A DNA stretch of 64,000 nucleotides. It comes from Gordius sp. MW1 (taxonomy: Eukaryota > Nematomorpha > Gordioida > Gordea > Gordiidae). Shown one piece after another: positions 23,171 through 34,540 of the stretch; position 1 is the first letter of the stretch; each line of letters starts with the position of its first letter. The position numbers and the translations under genes are program-made. Under the pieces are notes generated by a model. That model saw nothing but the letters and a program-made list of their open reading frames with translations. It did no database searches and had not been told where the DNA came from. The DNA lies in assembly GCA_964036665.1 (NCBI GenBank), contig OZ038526.1:24180001-24244000 (forward strand), written 5' to 3'.

Positions 23171-23320
23171 CAGGCGCGTAGCCAGGATTTTCTCTGGGGG
23201 GGGAAATTATAAATTTTTTTTGTAACATTATCTAAAAAAACAAAATAAACATTTGATATTTTTTTTTCGGGGGGGGGGGGATTTCCCGTTTCCCCCCCCC
23301 CCCGTCTGGCTACGCCACTG
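23171..23320. mobile_element. 150-bp MITE, CAGTGGCGTAGCCAG ends, perfect 8-bp duplication
   Basis: Left end caggcgcgtagccagg, right end gtctggctacgccactg, with G and C homopolymer arms between. Flanks tctagcat (23163-23170) and tctagcat (23321-23328) are identical. Belongs to the GGCGTAGCC family, with a CAG rather than CATGG tip. Confidence 0.93.
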
Positions 23321-24566
23321 TCTAGCATATGTGCTCTGACGCAGGAGCTTTGTCATCAAGAGAGGTAAAATGCTCAAGATGTTAAGTTGTAACAGCAAAT
23401 ACAAGCTCAAGCAGTAGGAATATTAGCTTGTTTACAACTTTAAATAAAAGTAGTTTTGTAGGAGCAATTGCTGATAGCAAGTTGCTCATCCATTTTGCTA
23501 AACGAATGTGTTAATTAATTATGTGACATATCGCAATTAATATGCTCAGCAAATGTGTTAATTACTTATGTCTTATGTGACATATCGCCTATCCCCTCTT
23601 CCCTATCTCTCATAATAGGCATAGCATAAAACGTTGTTTTTCATATTCTTATTTTAAAAAGTTCTCCTCTCTCCCCATTTATTAGTTGTAATTTATGTGT
23701 ATATTTGGTGAGATTTAATAAAATAATAATGCTGATTTGGTGTCAATACTTTAATTTGAACTAAAAAAAGATATAAGACATCTAAATAAAATATATGTAA
23801 ATAAAAATATTTTTGTCATGTTTTAAACAATAAACTTCAAAATCGTTTGCCAAAAAAATAAATTCACACCTTTAATAAAACTATCACCTTGTAACCTGGG
23901 TTAAAAAACCATATTAAAAATGTCAAAAATTTTACTAGCATTTGGGTAAGACAGAATATTCAAAAATTTATATTTAAAGCAATAAAACATATTTTTGGCA
24001 TATATAAACATAAATATTGAAATCATTAAACAGATTTTAGCAATCTATATAGAATATTCTACAAAGCGAAATTTCCCACCTTTTATAAAACTTTGCATTG
24101 TGACCTGAACTAAAAATCTTATTAAATATAAATTTAGAAACATTACATCGCACCTTTAATATAATTATAACATTGTAACCTGGGTTAAAAAACCATATTA
24201 AAAATGTCAAAAAATTTATTAGCGTTTGGGTGAGACAGAATATTCAAAAATTTATATTTAAAGCAATCAACATATTTTTGGCATATTTTTAAATCATCAA
24301 ACAGATTTTAGCTATCTATGTAAAATATTCTATAAAGCAAAATTTCCCACCTTTTATAAAACTTTGCATTGTGACTTGGACTAAAAATATTATTAAATAT
24401 AAATTTAGAAACATTAAGTCATATTAAGAATGTCACAAAAAATATTTATATAATAAAAAATAATTTCGCCATTTATAAAAAATAAATTTTAAAAATCATT
24501 TTAGATACATATGATGAAAATCGAAAAAAAGGATTAGTTCGCACATTAAATAAAATCATAACATTG

Positions 24567-26490
24567 TGTGGTGTTCAACCTAAACCCCCCCCCCCCCACA
24601 CATACTTACACTTATACCCTACGATTTTTATAGTTATCCAATTTAATTATGGCAAATTTATTTTATGACTGATGAGTCATCATTGTTACCACGAGATGGT
24701 ACCACTTCGCTTTTTATTACCTATCTCGAGCGAGCGAATTTAATTACTTCGCGTTAGTTAGTGTTATTGCACAATCATCATAATTAATTAATTTTAATTC
24801 CTCATTCTCATTTTCATATATTTGTGTTTCGCCTAGTTGAATAAAAAAATATACTTTTGGAAGACTAATTAATTTTAAAAAGATAATTGTCCTCCCTTTT
24901 TGGGGGAGGACCGAAATTCTAATAATTCATTAACTTATGGGATTCCTTAATTGGAGCTATCCTTTAGAAAATATTATTCTCCGATTAAATAAATAAATTT
25001 GTTGTCTGAGCCAAGATAAGGCTCAGACTTATACAAAATATTGGCGCCGGAAATGTTGAAAATTCTTTAATTCTATTTTTTAATCGAACCACTCCGGACA
25101 AACACCCCATCAAACCAATCGAAATCCCAACGGCCTGATTCCGAGTGGCGAATATGATGAAGCCACGTATTCATTCGAGGAAAAATTCGATATCCTGATA
25201 CCGAGTGTCAATCAAAGGGAAAAATACGTAACTATTCCGTTCGTTAATTCAGTGCAAGAAATATTCTCAGACACGAATACACCTGAGGAAAGTGAAAAAT
25301 TTTTAAGCAAATACCCACCCAGACTGAAGCATACCTGAGTGTCAACAAATGAAAAATATACTCACTTTCACGCCAATTATTCGATACTTAGATGTTATTG
25401 TAAGATAGAAAATACACATGATTTATTCACATATATTATTATATGACGATTATATTGTTATCAACCAATATTAGGCCAAACCCCCCCCCCCCCCCCGCGC
25501 GTTTCTTTGATTATTATTTGGCGGTCGGCGTATTTTGCTTGGAGAGATTATAGTGTAATTATAGTGTAGGTATAAAATAGAAGTAAAACGGTACAGCCTG
25601 TGGGTTAATTTAGATAAAATTTGTAGTTTTAAAGCTGAGTCCATAGTGGCATCGTGATTGCCCAGTGGTGCTTTAGAGAGCGGGGACGCTGAGTCTTGTA
25701 GCCGTGAAGCACCCCATTTTATAACTAATTCAGAGGGCAGGATTTCTTTGAAATCAGTTGTCCATGAATCAGTTCCGAGGGCAAAGGCAAAACTTGTCAC
25801 AACATGGCCAGCAGAAATTACATTGATTTTGGGCTAAAGTTTGGAAAATTGTTTGAAAAATTATGTTGGTTTGAACGTTGTTTTAAAATTGATAAGCTAA
25901 ATCGCCGGCTCGACCTAATTCCGCCCCAGTCTTTAGATGATTTTTAACAACACTGAAACCCCTAAACCTTTTTCGGAACGTTAGGACTTTAAGTCTTTGA
26001 CTTCCCGATAAAGGGGGAGGTGTGGTGTTCAACCTAAACCCCCCCCCACACACATACTTACACTTATACCCTACGATTTTTATAGTTATCCAATTTAATT
26101 ATGGCAAATTTATTTTATGACTGATGAGTCATCATTGTTACCACGAGATGGTACCACTTCGCTTTTTATTACCTATCTCGAGCGAGCGAATTTAATTACT
26201 TCGCGTTAGTTAGTGTTATTGCACAATCATCATAATTAATTAATTTTAATTCCTCATTCTCATTTTCATATATTTGTGTTTCGCCTAGTTGAATAAAAAA
26301 ATATACTTTTGGAAGACTAATTAATTTTAGAAAGATAATTGTCCTCCCTTTTTGGGGGAGGACCGAAATTCTAATAATTCATTAACTTATGGGATTCCTT
26401 AATTGGAGCTATCCTTTAGAAAATATTATTCTCCGATTAAATAAATAAATTAGTTGTCTGAGCCAAGATAAGGCTCAGACTTATACAAAA
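24567..26490 (+). mobile_element. Short LTR retrotransposon (non-autonomous)
   Basis: Two LTRs of about 470 bp, 24567-25038 and 26021-26490, nearly identical apart from poly-C length and a few substitutions. A likely primer-binding site follows LTR 1 (ttggcgccgg at 25041). A polypurine tract, aaagggggagg, immediately precedes LTR 2. The 5-bp target duplication cattg flanks both sides (24562-24566 and 26491-26495). The internal region is only about 980 bp, too short for gag-pol, so the copy depends on enzymes made elsewhere. Strand is set by the binding-site and tract positions. Confidence 0.9.
25084..25338 (+). pseudogene. Possible gag remnant of the LTR element
   Basis: An 84-codon open stretch without an ATG, just after the primer-binding site. 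It has non-repetitive, protein-like composition, including NPNGLIPSGEYDEATYSFEE and NTPEESEKFLSKYPPRLKHT before a TGA. Its position suits the start of gag. I cannot tie it to a known gag family, and an antisense frame of about 110 codons at 25471-25800 looks like chance. Confidence 0.35.
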
Positions 26491-27013
26491 CATTGACACC
26501 TGTTCTTAAAAACAATAAAATATAAATTTAAACCATATTAAAATTGTCAAAAAAATTATTACCACCTGGGTGTGACAGAAAATTCAAAAATTTATAATTA
26601 AATAAATTTTTATAAAATTTTTGGGCATGTATAAAAAATAAATTTTAATATCATTAAACATATTTTAGTCATATATAAAGAAAATTGCAAAAAAAATTAG
26701 TTCGCACATTTAATAAAATTATAACATTGACACCTGTTCTTAAAAACAATAAAATATAAATTTAAACCATATTAAAATTGTCACACCTGGGTGTGACAGA
26801 AAATTCAAAATTTTATAATTAAAGAAATTTTTATAAAATTTTTGGGCATGTAAAAAAATAAATTTTAATATCATTAAACATATTTTAGTCATATATAAAG
26901 AAAATTGCAAAAAAAATTAGTTCGCACATTTAGTAAAATTATAACATTGACACCTGTTCTTAGAAACGATAAAATATAAAATTTAAACCATTTTAAAATT
27001 GTCATCTTACAAA

Positions 27014-27058
27014 TTTGATACCCCCCCCCCCCTTGAGGAAATCCTACTTACGCCCATG
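27014..27058 (-). repeat. MITE half copy (tacgcccatg end)
   Basis: A C run followed by ctacttacgcccatg matches the right end of the CATGGGCGTAGCC family at the right edge of the tandem array. No partner end found. Confidence 0.5.
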
Positions 27059-27126
27059 CAAATAGCCATATTATTCTTGAACAACAGAATGTATTAAAAC
27101 AAAACAACATATTATAATGTGATATG

Positions 27127-27313
27127 AGATGCTATGAGCAGTTTAGAGAAACTGCTTGCTCATAGCATCTGCTGATATTAAAGTTGTTAGTTAACTTATA
27201 ATGCTGCTCAGGCACACAGCTCTATACATGAGTTACTTTTTGCTACTACCCCTTCGCCTCTCCAGCATTTTCATCTGATACTGTATCCTACTCATGAGTA
27301 GAGTAGGATACAC
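27127..27313. repeat. Two adjacent hairpins
   Basis: gatgctatgagcagtt pairs with aactgcttgctcatagcatc (27129-27171) and tgtatcctactc pairs with gagtaggataca (27282-27313). No gene is seen around them or up to RAMP4 at 28468. Function unknown. Confidence 0.6.
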
Positions 27314-28467
27314 AATGCTTGTGAGGGGACAGAGCCATCACTACTTATGCTAATTTCTTTTCAATTATTTTTAATTTATCACATAGTTGAAGTTTTTTCT
27401 TATTTATTTTAAACTTATTGAATATTTCTAAATAACATAATTTACAATATTATCACTTAAACACCAAAAAACGCATATACAATTTATAGTTTTTACTTGA
27501 ATTTGTACCACTTATCCCATAATTTACCCAGCAATTACAATTTGGCAAAATATACCCAAATAATAGCATATCTGCTCAAAACATCGCAGTTACTTATCAC
27601 TTAAAAACATTACCATTTATTCGATTATTACTTATAAAATTTCAACTGTATTACAATAATTTTAAGCAAAAGAACTTTGATTGGTATTAATTAATATGCG
27701 ATGAGGAACAAGGATAATCATGCTAGTCAAAATAGCGCGACAACGTTGGAGTAAATAAACAAGGTTAAAGCAGTTTTATAAATTATATTAAAGTATATTG
27801 ATAACTTTCATTTAAAATATGGACTGTGTGAATGCTGGCTGTAGGGTATGCATTGAATTTATAGAGCAATTCTGGTGCGGATAGCCAGAATTTGTACTTC
27901 AGATTTTCATTTTTTAGTAAATCTATAAGGGTTAGTAACGCCTTTTAATTTCTATTTTTCCAGCTTCCTGATTAAGCTTCGACATTTTATAAAGCACAGT
28001 CATGGTAGGAACTAAATTGAAATTTTTTAATGCTGAAGTTTAAATAAAATGATAATATATTAATGCATAATATATTTTTTAAAACAATAATTGCATTTTA
28101 GGAAATGTCATTAATACTCATTGAAAAGACTAGCATAACTAAACAAGTAAGAACATATATACGATGTGAGTAATATAAACATATATACATTTTAATGTTT
28201 AAAAATTTAAATCTCATGTTCTTATACTTATAAATTGTAGCGAAAGTATAATTGGTTTTGTTAAGAGTCTCGTTGCATTTACAAAGAAAATGAAGGGGAA
28301 AGATTTTAAATTTGGATCACCTAGGTCTATTACCAAGCTTAAATTAAATAGGTGATGTTTAAAAAATAGCAAAAATAATTTTGTCCCTATTTTCCTCCAT
28401 CGGTAAATTTATACCTGGCATAACGTAATACAATACGTTCTATTTAATTTTGTTTCGTCATTACAAT

Positions 28468-28743
28468 ATGGGAAGCAAGCAACGTATTAGATTGATGAAT
28501 GATAAGTATTCTAAGACTGCCGTTCAAGGAGGTGGAGTGAAAACAAATGTAATATATAGTTAATAAGTTTATGTAATTTGTTTATAGGTTAAACAAGCTG
28601 GGCCCCCTATCAGTAAAGGCTTGCTGGCATTATTCATCTTTGTTGTTTGTGGATCAGGTATTAAGTTATAAGAAAAATTCACATACATTTATTTTTTATT
28701 AGCTATTTTTCAAATAATTCAAAGTATCAGATGGGGATTCTAG
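28468..28743 (+). CDS. SERP1: RAMP4/SERP1, stress-associated ER protein, 63 aa
   Basis: Small tail-anchored protein that associates with the Sec61 translocon and stabilises membrane proteins during ER stress (family knowledge). Exons 28468-28548, 28588-28657 and 28703-28743; introns of 39 and 45 nt are GT-AG and in phase. The N-terminus MGSKQRIRLMNDKYSK matches the conserved KQRIR motif. GLLALFIFVVCGSAIFQIIQ is the C-terminal membrane anchor, with a short SIRWGF tail facing the ER lumen. Length is close to the 66 residues of the mammalian protein; the middle linker is a little shorter. The start is set by the KQRIR motif right after the first ATG. High confidence. Confidence 0.95.
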
Positions 28744-29972
28744 TTACTTCATTAAATCAACTTATTAATTATATATTTATATGATTTAAATTATAAAGAA
28801 TATTTTATCGATGAATTATGTTTTAATTTGAATAAACTTCTTGATAATTATGTTTAATCAATAGCAATATGTTTTAGTATCTTATAACATTCTAATATAT
28901 GATTTTAATTCTCATATATTTTAGATTCTTTTCCATATAACACTTCCTTGATAATCATTTTAGGATGGAATAAATACATTAGGAATTATAATAAAAAATA
29001 AATTTAGCTTTTATACTGTGTATAACAAATTCAAATTCTGGTTTTAAAATTCCTTTTATAACTTGAGTTAATGGATTTGGGGTAGTGAAGACAATAATGA
29101 TTATTTAAACTCCTCACCATTTTGAATGACAATATTTATTATGCAGTAAATTTAATATATTGATAAATAATTTATTTTGTACTTTATAAAAGGGTGGAAG
29201 TATGATTTCAAATTTTGATGGGAAGGCATTTTTTATGTTAACATTATTTCTTAATATATTGACAAGCCAATTTTACATCTTAGGATATAAATAAAAAATG
29301 TAATATGATAACCCTAAAAGTATTTGTTTATTCAGTAAAAACATTTCATTTTAATCTAAAAAAATATTTGAAATACTAATACAATATAATTTTCTGCAAT
29401 CAATGAACATCAAGCCTCAATTGCTATATGTTTGCCATGGATTTGTTTTAAAAATAAATGTTTAAAAATTATTTTTTCTCCTTTTATTTACTATTTTTAA
29501 AATTAGCAATAAATTCTTCATTATTATCATTTTCAATTACCCTAAATTTTTTTAAAATATCTGCCTGAGAAAATGTGAAACCTTAAAAATTACTTTGCAA
29601 TAGGTCAGTTTTGACCCAACCATTTGTTTTTTGTTTTGCCCATGTTTGAAAAAAATAATGTAATTTAATTTGTCATACTTTTAAATACTTAATTTTGTAT
29701 TTAAATTATCAAAATCAAATTAAAAATTGCTGTTTTCTGCATTTTTGTACCTAATATATTAATATCTTAAGTGTCAACAAAAACCCCTCGAGCCCGATCA
29801 ATTTAATAATTTTCTCCCGAGCCGAGGTTGATCACGTTTGATTAGATATGAGATTTTTTTATTTCTTTGTATCAAAATTGTATGATAATTGCATCAATTT
29901 CTGACCTTATCTGATGAAGGTTCTTTTTTATTAATTGTTATTATAAATTTTTATAATCAATTTGAATGGAAA
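28744..29972. other. AT-rich region after RAMP4, no gene seen
   Basis: Very AT-rich with scattered AATAAA-like sequences that could serve the RAMP4 3' end. A ccgagccgaggttgatcacg patch near 29817 is not assigned. Confidence 0.45.
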
Positions 29973-29980
29973 GATATAGG

Positions 29981-30139
29981 CAGGGGCATAGCCAAGGGGA
30001 CGCACGGAGGGCAGCTGCCTCCCTCTAAATCGTATTTTTATATATTTAATATAATTATGGCTTAAATTTCAAAAATTATGAATATGCCCCTCCCTAAGGC
30101 ATTTTCGCCCCACTTCATTTTTTCCTAGCTACGCCCATG
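29981..30139. mobile_element. 159-bp MITE, GGGCGTAGCC family
   Basis: From caggggcatagccaagggg to cctagctacgcccatg. The flanking duplication is gatatagg (29973-29980) and gatataag (30140-30147), 7 of 8 matching. Confidence 0.87.
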
Positions 30140-30147
30140 GATATAAG

Positions 30148-32233
30148 CATTGCCTCTTCACTTAGACTATCACCACAGTTATTTTTGAACGAAATCCATT
30201 TATTTTGTAGAACTAGTATGATTTCTACCAAACAAAATTATTCTAATTTTTAATTTTGTAAGACCTTTTGTTTTAATCATGAGTGTATGCCAATGATATT
30301 CTAAATCCACTTGTTTTATAATTAAAATATTATCATATAACCCTCTTGATTTAAGTTTTTGAAAGTATTTCTAAAAAATGTGATTGCAGTCAAACTATAA
30401 ATAATTTTTCATCGAATTTTTCATTTTACTAACAAAGCATTAATGTGGAATTGTTTGAGTTAAATAAATGAACTCAGAAACAGGGATTTATAAAATGAAA
30501 AAGTGCAACGAAAAATGTAAATATAGAGTATTTAAATTTGCTTTTTTGCTTCATATTATATATTTGTAAAAATTATGCGTGAAAATGCGCATTATGGCAA
30601 AAGAATTATTTTAGCTTAAACTACAAAAAAAACTGGCGATTAAATGATTTTTGTAGCACAAAAGAATGTTATTTATTATAAATAGTTTTAATGTATAAAT
30701 TTGCATAAAATTTATTGTATAATAATAATAATTTAATTTATTAAGACTTGAATTTAAGTTTATAACCGCTATACAATACCATTAAGAAAGATTTTATCAT
30801 TTCGTACAATCAACTTTACGGCTATCTCTCGCCATATTTTTGTAATCTTCTATTAGAGCACTATTAATAATATTTAAAAACATTGTTATGTTCATTTGGG
30901 AAACAATTTTTTCAAAATTAATTGCTATGCAATTTTATTTATATATGATTTAAATTAATTAATTTATTAAAAAATCTACTTTTAATCAATTTAGTCAAAT
31001 GGCCCATATATATTTTGTTTAAGTTTGTGAATGATAACCTTGGCCCCCTTTCTAACTAAGACTTAGTGTGTGTGTATACATATCTAGCTGTGTAAAAATA
31101 TAAGAACTATTGTGCTTATAACGGGGAGATTTTTAATTTCATGTTTATATTAAAAAAATTATTGATAAGTCTTATTCACGATTTTTTAATATCTAATGAT
31201 TTTTCTTGTTTTAGTATTAAATTAGCAAACTATTAAATTAATTAAAAAAAAAATTTATATAAAAAATATCAAATTGCTAATTCCTCATAACATTGATTCG
31301 CAAGTTATTATTCGCTTGGTCTTTTACTCTCCATCTAAGTTTTCGCCCTTGAGAGACATGTTTTTAAATTATAATATATTTTTAAAAATTTTTATTAAAA
31401 TAATATATTTAGTAAAAACCGAGGATAACTAGGTTCCAGCAAATAAATTTATTTTAAAAAATTAAATTTTATAAGGGAAATCAATTTAGAACGGGGTTTT
31501 GCCATAAATAACTACACAATTCAACAGGAAAAAGCAGATTATGGTAAAGTTTTTTGCGGTGAACACGAATTTATATTTAAATTTCTTGCCTATAGGTCAA
31601 GTTTTTGAAATATAAGCTGTCAAAGACTAAAAAACAGCGATTTTCGCGTTTTTTAAACGTCAATAACTTGCAAATTAATCTGTAAAATTTGTAGTTTAAT
31701 AAATTAGATTTATGAATAAATGGGTAAGGAATCCATCAAATCCTTGATATAATTATAAATTAGAACATTATAAAGCCTTTGTTTATACTTTATAATACAA
31801 AAATAAAAAGCAGCGAATTGAGTTTGAGCCCGTTAGGTTTTTTTAACGTTCGGCCTGGATAGGCCACGCACGCAGGTCTCTAGTATTAGTAGATCAACGA
31901 CACGCACTTAATTCGTAGTGTTAAAGGGAAAGGAGGGCCTTAAGTCTGGTACAATTTGTCAATGTAAAAAAGGTAGAGATAAATTAATTTTTTATATATA
32001 TAAACCATTAATAGAGCTAGGGTAAAATTTTTTAATAAATTCCTCTCCCCTTTATTTATAAATCAATTTTGTTAAACTAAAATTTATTGATAATTTAACG
32101 CCCAAACGCTGTTTTTAGCAACTTTGACAGCAAATATTTCCAAAGCTTGACGTATAGTGAAAAAACTAAAAATATATTTGTGTGCCAACTGCATTTATAA
32201 GTCTATTATTTGATGACCAATGTAACTTGTACC
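30148..32233. other. AT-rich spacer, no gene seen
   Basis: No coding sequence recognised. Around 31840-31882 a cggcctggataggcc patch followed by gcaggtctctag is a fragment of the right end of the TAGAGACCTGCA hAT family. Confidence 0.45.
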
Positions 32234-32910
32234 TAGAAACCTGCAAAATCGATTTTAAGGCCCGGCCTGAGCCCGGAATTTAAAATGTAAAAAAATCAGG
32301 CCCTCCCGGGCCTGTAATTTTAATAATTGCAGAAATTTAATCAAACTCAATTTTGGTAAAATACGCTCTAAAATTATAAATCGATAATATAACTATTTTG
32401 ATGCAAAAAAAACACAGGCATCAAAAATTTTGGCGTTTAATTTGGTTCTCCGGTCTTCATGAATCCGGCCCGCTGACGAAAAACACTTCTCATTCGAGGC
32501 AGAAGAAGCAGGTGTTGAAAAGATCTTAAAATAAGGGAACTTAGCGCTGGAAACTGACCACTGTGGTATTTCCACCATTCCAATAATTCTATTTTTTTTC
32601 TCGTTGACCTTTAACTTTATCTAGGTGCCAATTTCTTTTACTTTATAAAATTCTTTTTGAATATTTTCAGCTATTAGCAGTAGATTTTTTTGATCCATAC
32701 TCAATTGTTTGTATATTAAAAAAAGCGCGAAATGAATAAATTAATGTTTAACAGATTCAATATTAATTTACTAAAATTTTATAAATTGTTTTAAACAGAA
32801 TAAAAGACTACTTAGGCTACTACTTCGAAATTCCGGGCTGGGCCTATAATTTATGAATTAGGCCCGACCCGGAATTTTAAAGCCTTCATATTTAGGGGTG
32901 CATGTCTTTA
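32234..32910 (-). mobile_element. Internally deleted hAT element, TAGAGACCTGCA family
   Basis: Starts tagaaacctgcaaaatcgat and ends tgcatgtcttta, with GGCCCGGCC-rich subterminal DNA, matching the near-complete copy at 52842-55374. It keeps the last transposase exon (32578-32393). The target duplication is decayed (tgtac shared). Confidence 0.8.
32393..32578 (-). pseudogene. hAT transposase C-terminal (dimerisation) fragment
   Basis: 61-codon frame with FSTPASSASNEKCFSSAGRI, the conserved C-terminal hAT dimerisation motif, followed by RRTKLNAKIFDACVFF. It is nearly the same as 53040-53327 in the longer copy. The catalytic domain is lost by internal deletion. Confidence 0.9.
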
Positions 32911-33379
32911 AGTGTACTTGAGCTTGAATTCCCTAAGATGAACGACTACGTCCAAGAGGCAGTCCAAAGACGCTTGATAAAAATAGAATTGAATACAATG
33001 CAAACTAGCGCGTCTTAAGAGCTAAGCTGTCGATAGGATTAAATGAATCTAGTACCATCACTTTGAAATGGTCTATTGTAATAAATGCTACCCTAGTGAA
33101 AGTTCCCTAATTTAACGAATGGTCCTAAATTTTAGATAAAATTACGATGGGGCGAGCCTTGTTATTTTTATAGCATCGCCACATGTCCTATAGATGAGTC
33201 CTTGAAAAATTTTGCAACATTTATTGAGGGTCCGTGAATAAGTTCTACAGTCTAGACCTACTTAAATATCCCTCATATGTATTGATTTTTTTCATGTATT
33301 TCGAATAATTACTATGATCGAATGCTAACCATTTATTAGATTTGGATCAGCTAATGGGAAAATACATCCCACTTGTTAT

Positions 33380-33555
33380 CAGAGTTGTTACATTGCTAAC
33401 TCCAGCTACCATCTGCTTGAGTTTCTGCTCGGCCCTCGAGCATTTTTATGTGCTAAGTGCACCGAACAGCGAGCACATATTGTGCTAACGCGCATATTAA
33501 GACTCGTGCATGCTCGCGTCTAAAGTTGAAGCAAGTTAGCAATTTACCAACTCCA
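33380..33555. mobile_element. 176-bp MITE, YRGAGTTG ends
   Basis: Left end cagagttgttacattgctaa and right end ttagcaatttaccaactcca are imperfect inverted repeats. Flanks cttgttat (33372-33379) and cttgtcat (33556-33563) match at 7 of 8. The interior has repeated cgagca/tgctcg motifs. hAT-like and non-coding. Confidence 0.8.
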
Positions 33556-34540
33556 CTTGTCATCTACCTTAATAAACACGTATAATCGGCACTAATAATT
33601 CAGTGGATGTTGAGTCTTTGTATTCTTTATGCCAGCAAGTCTTTTCGCATAATCGAAAGACATGTGTCAGATATTGTCTGAAAAATTTTCACTCACATTG
33701 TTGACTTCGTGACGGTTGTAGGATTTAAAAATGGATACTATAAAATTTTGTTATAGCCATCAACCAATAATACTATAGACTGGCGATCAGCTAATTTTTC
33801 CATTGAAATTTATTGAGAGACTTAGGCCGCCATTTGCAAGATTTATTAAAGAAACAATAATAAGAGTTAAAAGGATTGATCCAACATGAATAATTTTTTA
33901 TTTTGTTAATATATACCTTAAATATGGCGTCTACAATCTCACTTAATAATTACCCTGTTCCCGGGCTCAAGACTGAATATTTAACAACAGCGTCATAAAT
34001 TAAATCTAACAGACAATATATTTGTTAAATACAATTAAATAAAGTAGGTTAAAAACTGAATTTGTTCAATTTTTTATATGGACTCAATTTTTGAAATATG
34101 GTGAATATTCTTGGCCCTTATAATTCTTCTTAGGGTTTTCTTTGTGATAATGGGATGGTCGTTAATATCCCAGGGGGCGAGTTGACAGGGCACAGACGTC
34201 AACTTGCCGACTGTCAACTTGCCGAAAACCATCTTGTCGAAATGAATTCCCAATGTTAAAAAATGTCTCTCAATTTAACACAACAAAAAAGCCTATTAAT
34301 CATTCAATTTCAGTTTGAAGTTAAAATTTAGGTATTTTTTAAAATATAATTGATAATTATTATAAAAGGTACTCAAATTAAGGCTTTTTTCTTTATGATA
34401 ATGGGGAGATGGTCGTTAATGTTCCAGGGTGAATTCGGCAAGTTGGTTTTCGGCGAGTTGATAGGGCACTTTAGATTCTATTTATAACTCGAAATTGTGT
34501 ATAGCTTTTCAATTGCTATCTATCTTCTGTGCTGTGCTTA
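33556..34540. other. 5' region of mLST8
   Basis: No other gene seen. A ctatagactggcgatcagct motif near 33773 recalls the CATAGACT MITE ends. Two copies of a segment beginning ttctttrtgataatggg and containing gatggtcgttaatrt lie about 250 bp apart (near 34138 and 34389) just upstream of the mLST8 start; the promoter should be in or near this stretch. Confidence 0.45.

Larger units (their letters stand above)
23760..27010 (+). repeat. Tandem-repeat array (215-390-bp units) split by an LTR element
   Basis: Units share a core near gcacctttaataaaattata then acattg, followed by ccatattaaaaatgtcaaaa and gacagaatattcaaaaattt. Cores are near 23868, 24150, 24540, 26704 and 26925. The third unit is interrupted by the LTR element at 24567-26490. 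Left units have the variant gtaacctgggtt, right units gacacctgttctt, so two subfamilies are present. No coding sequence. Confidence 0.8.

Noticed and set aside
25471-25800. 109-codon - strand open frame in the LTR element
   Set aside because: Antisense to the element as oriented by primer-binding site and polypurine tract; ends in a poly-C-derived Gly run and has no recognisable domain.
23760-27010. CRISPR-like regular repeat array
   Set aside because: Units are hundreds of bases, imperfect and lack short spacers; this is eukaryotic tandem DNA.
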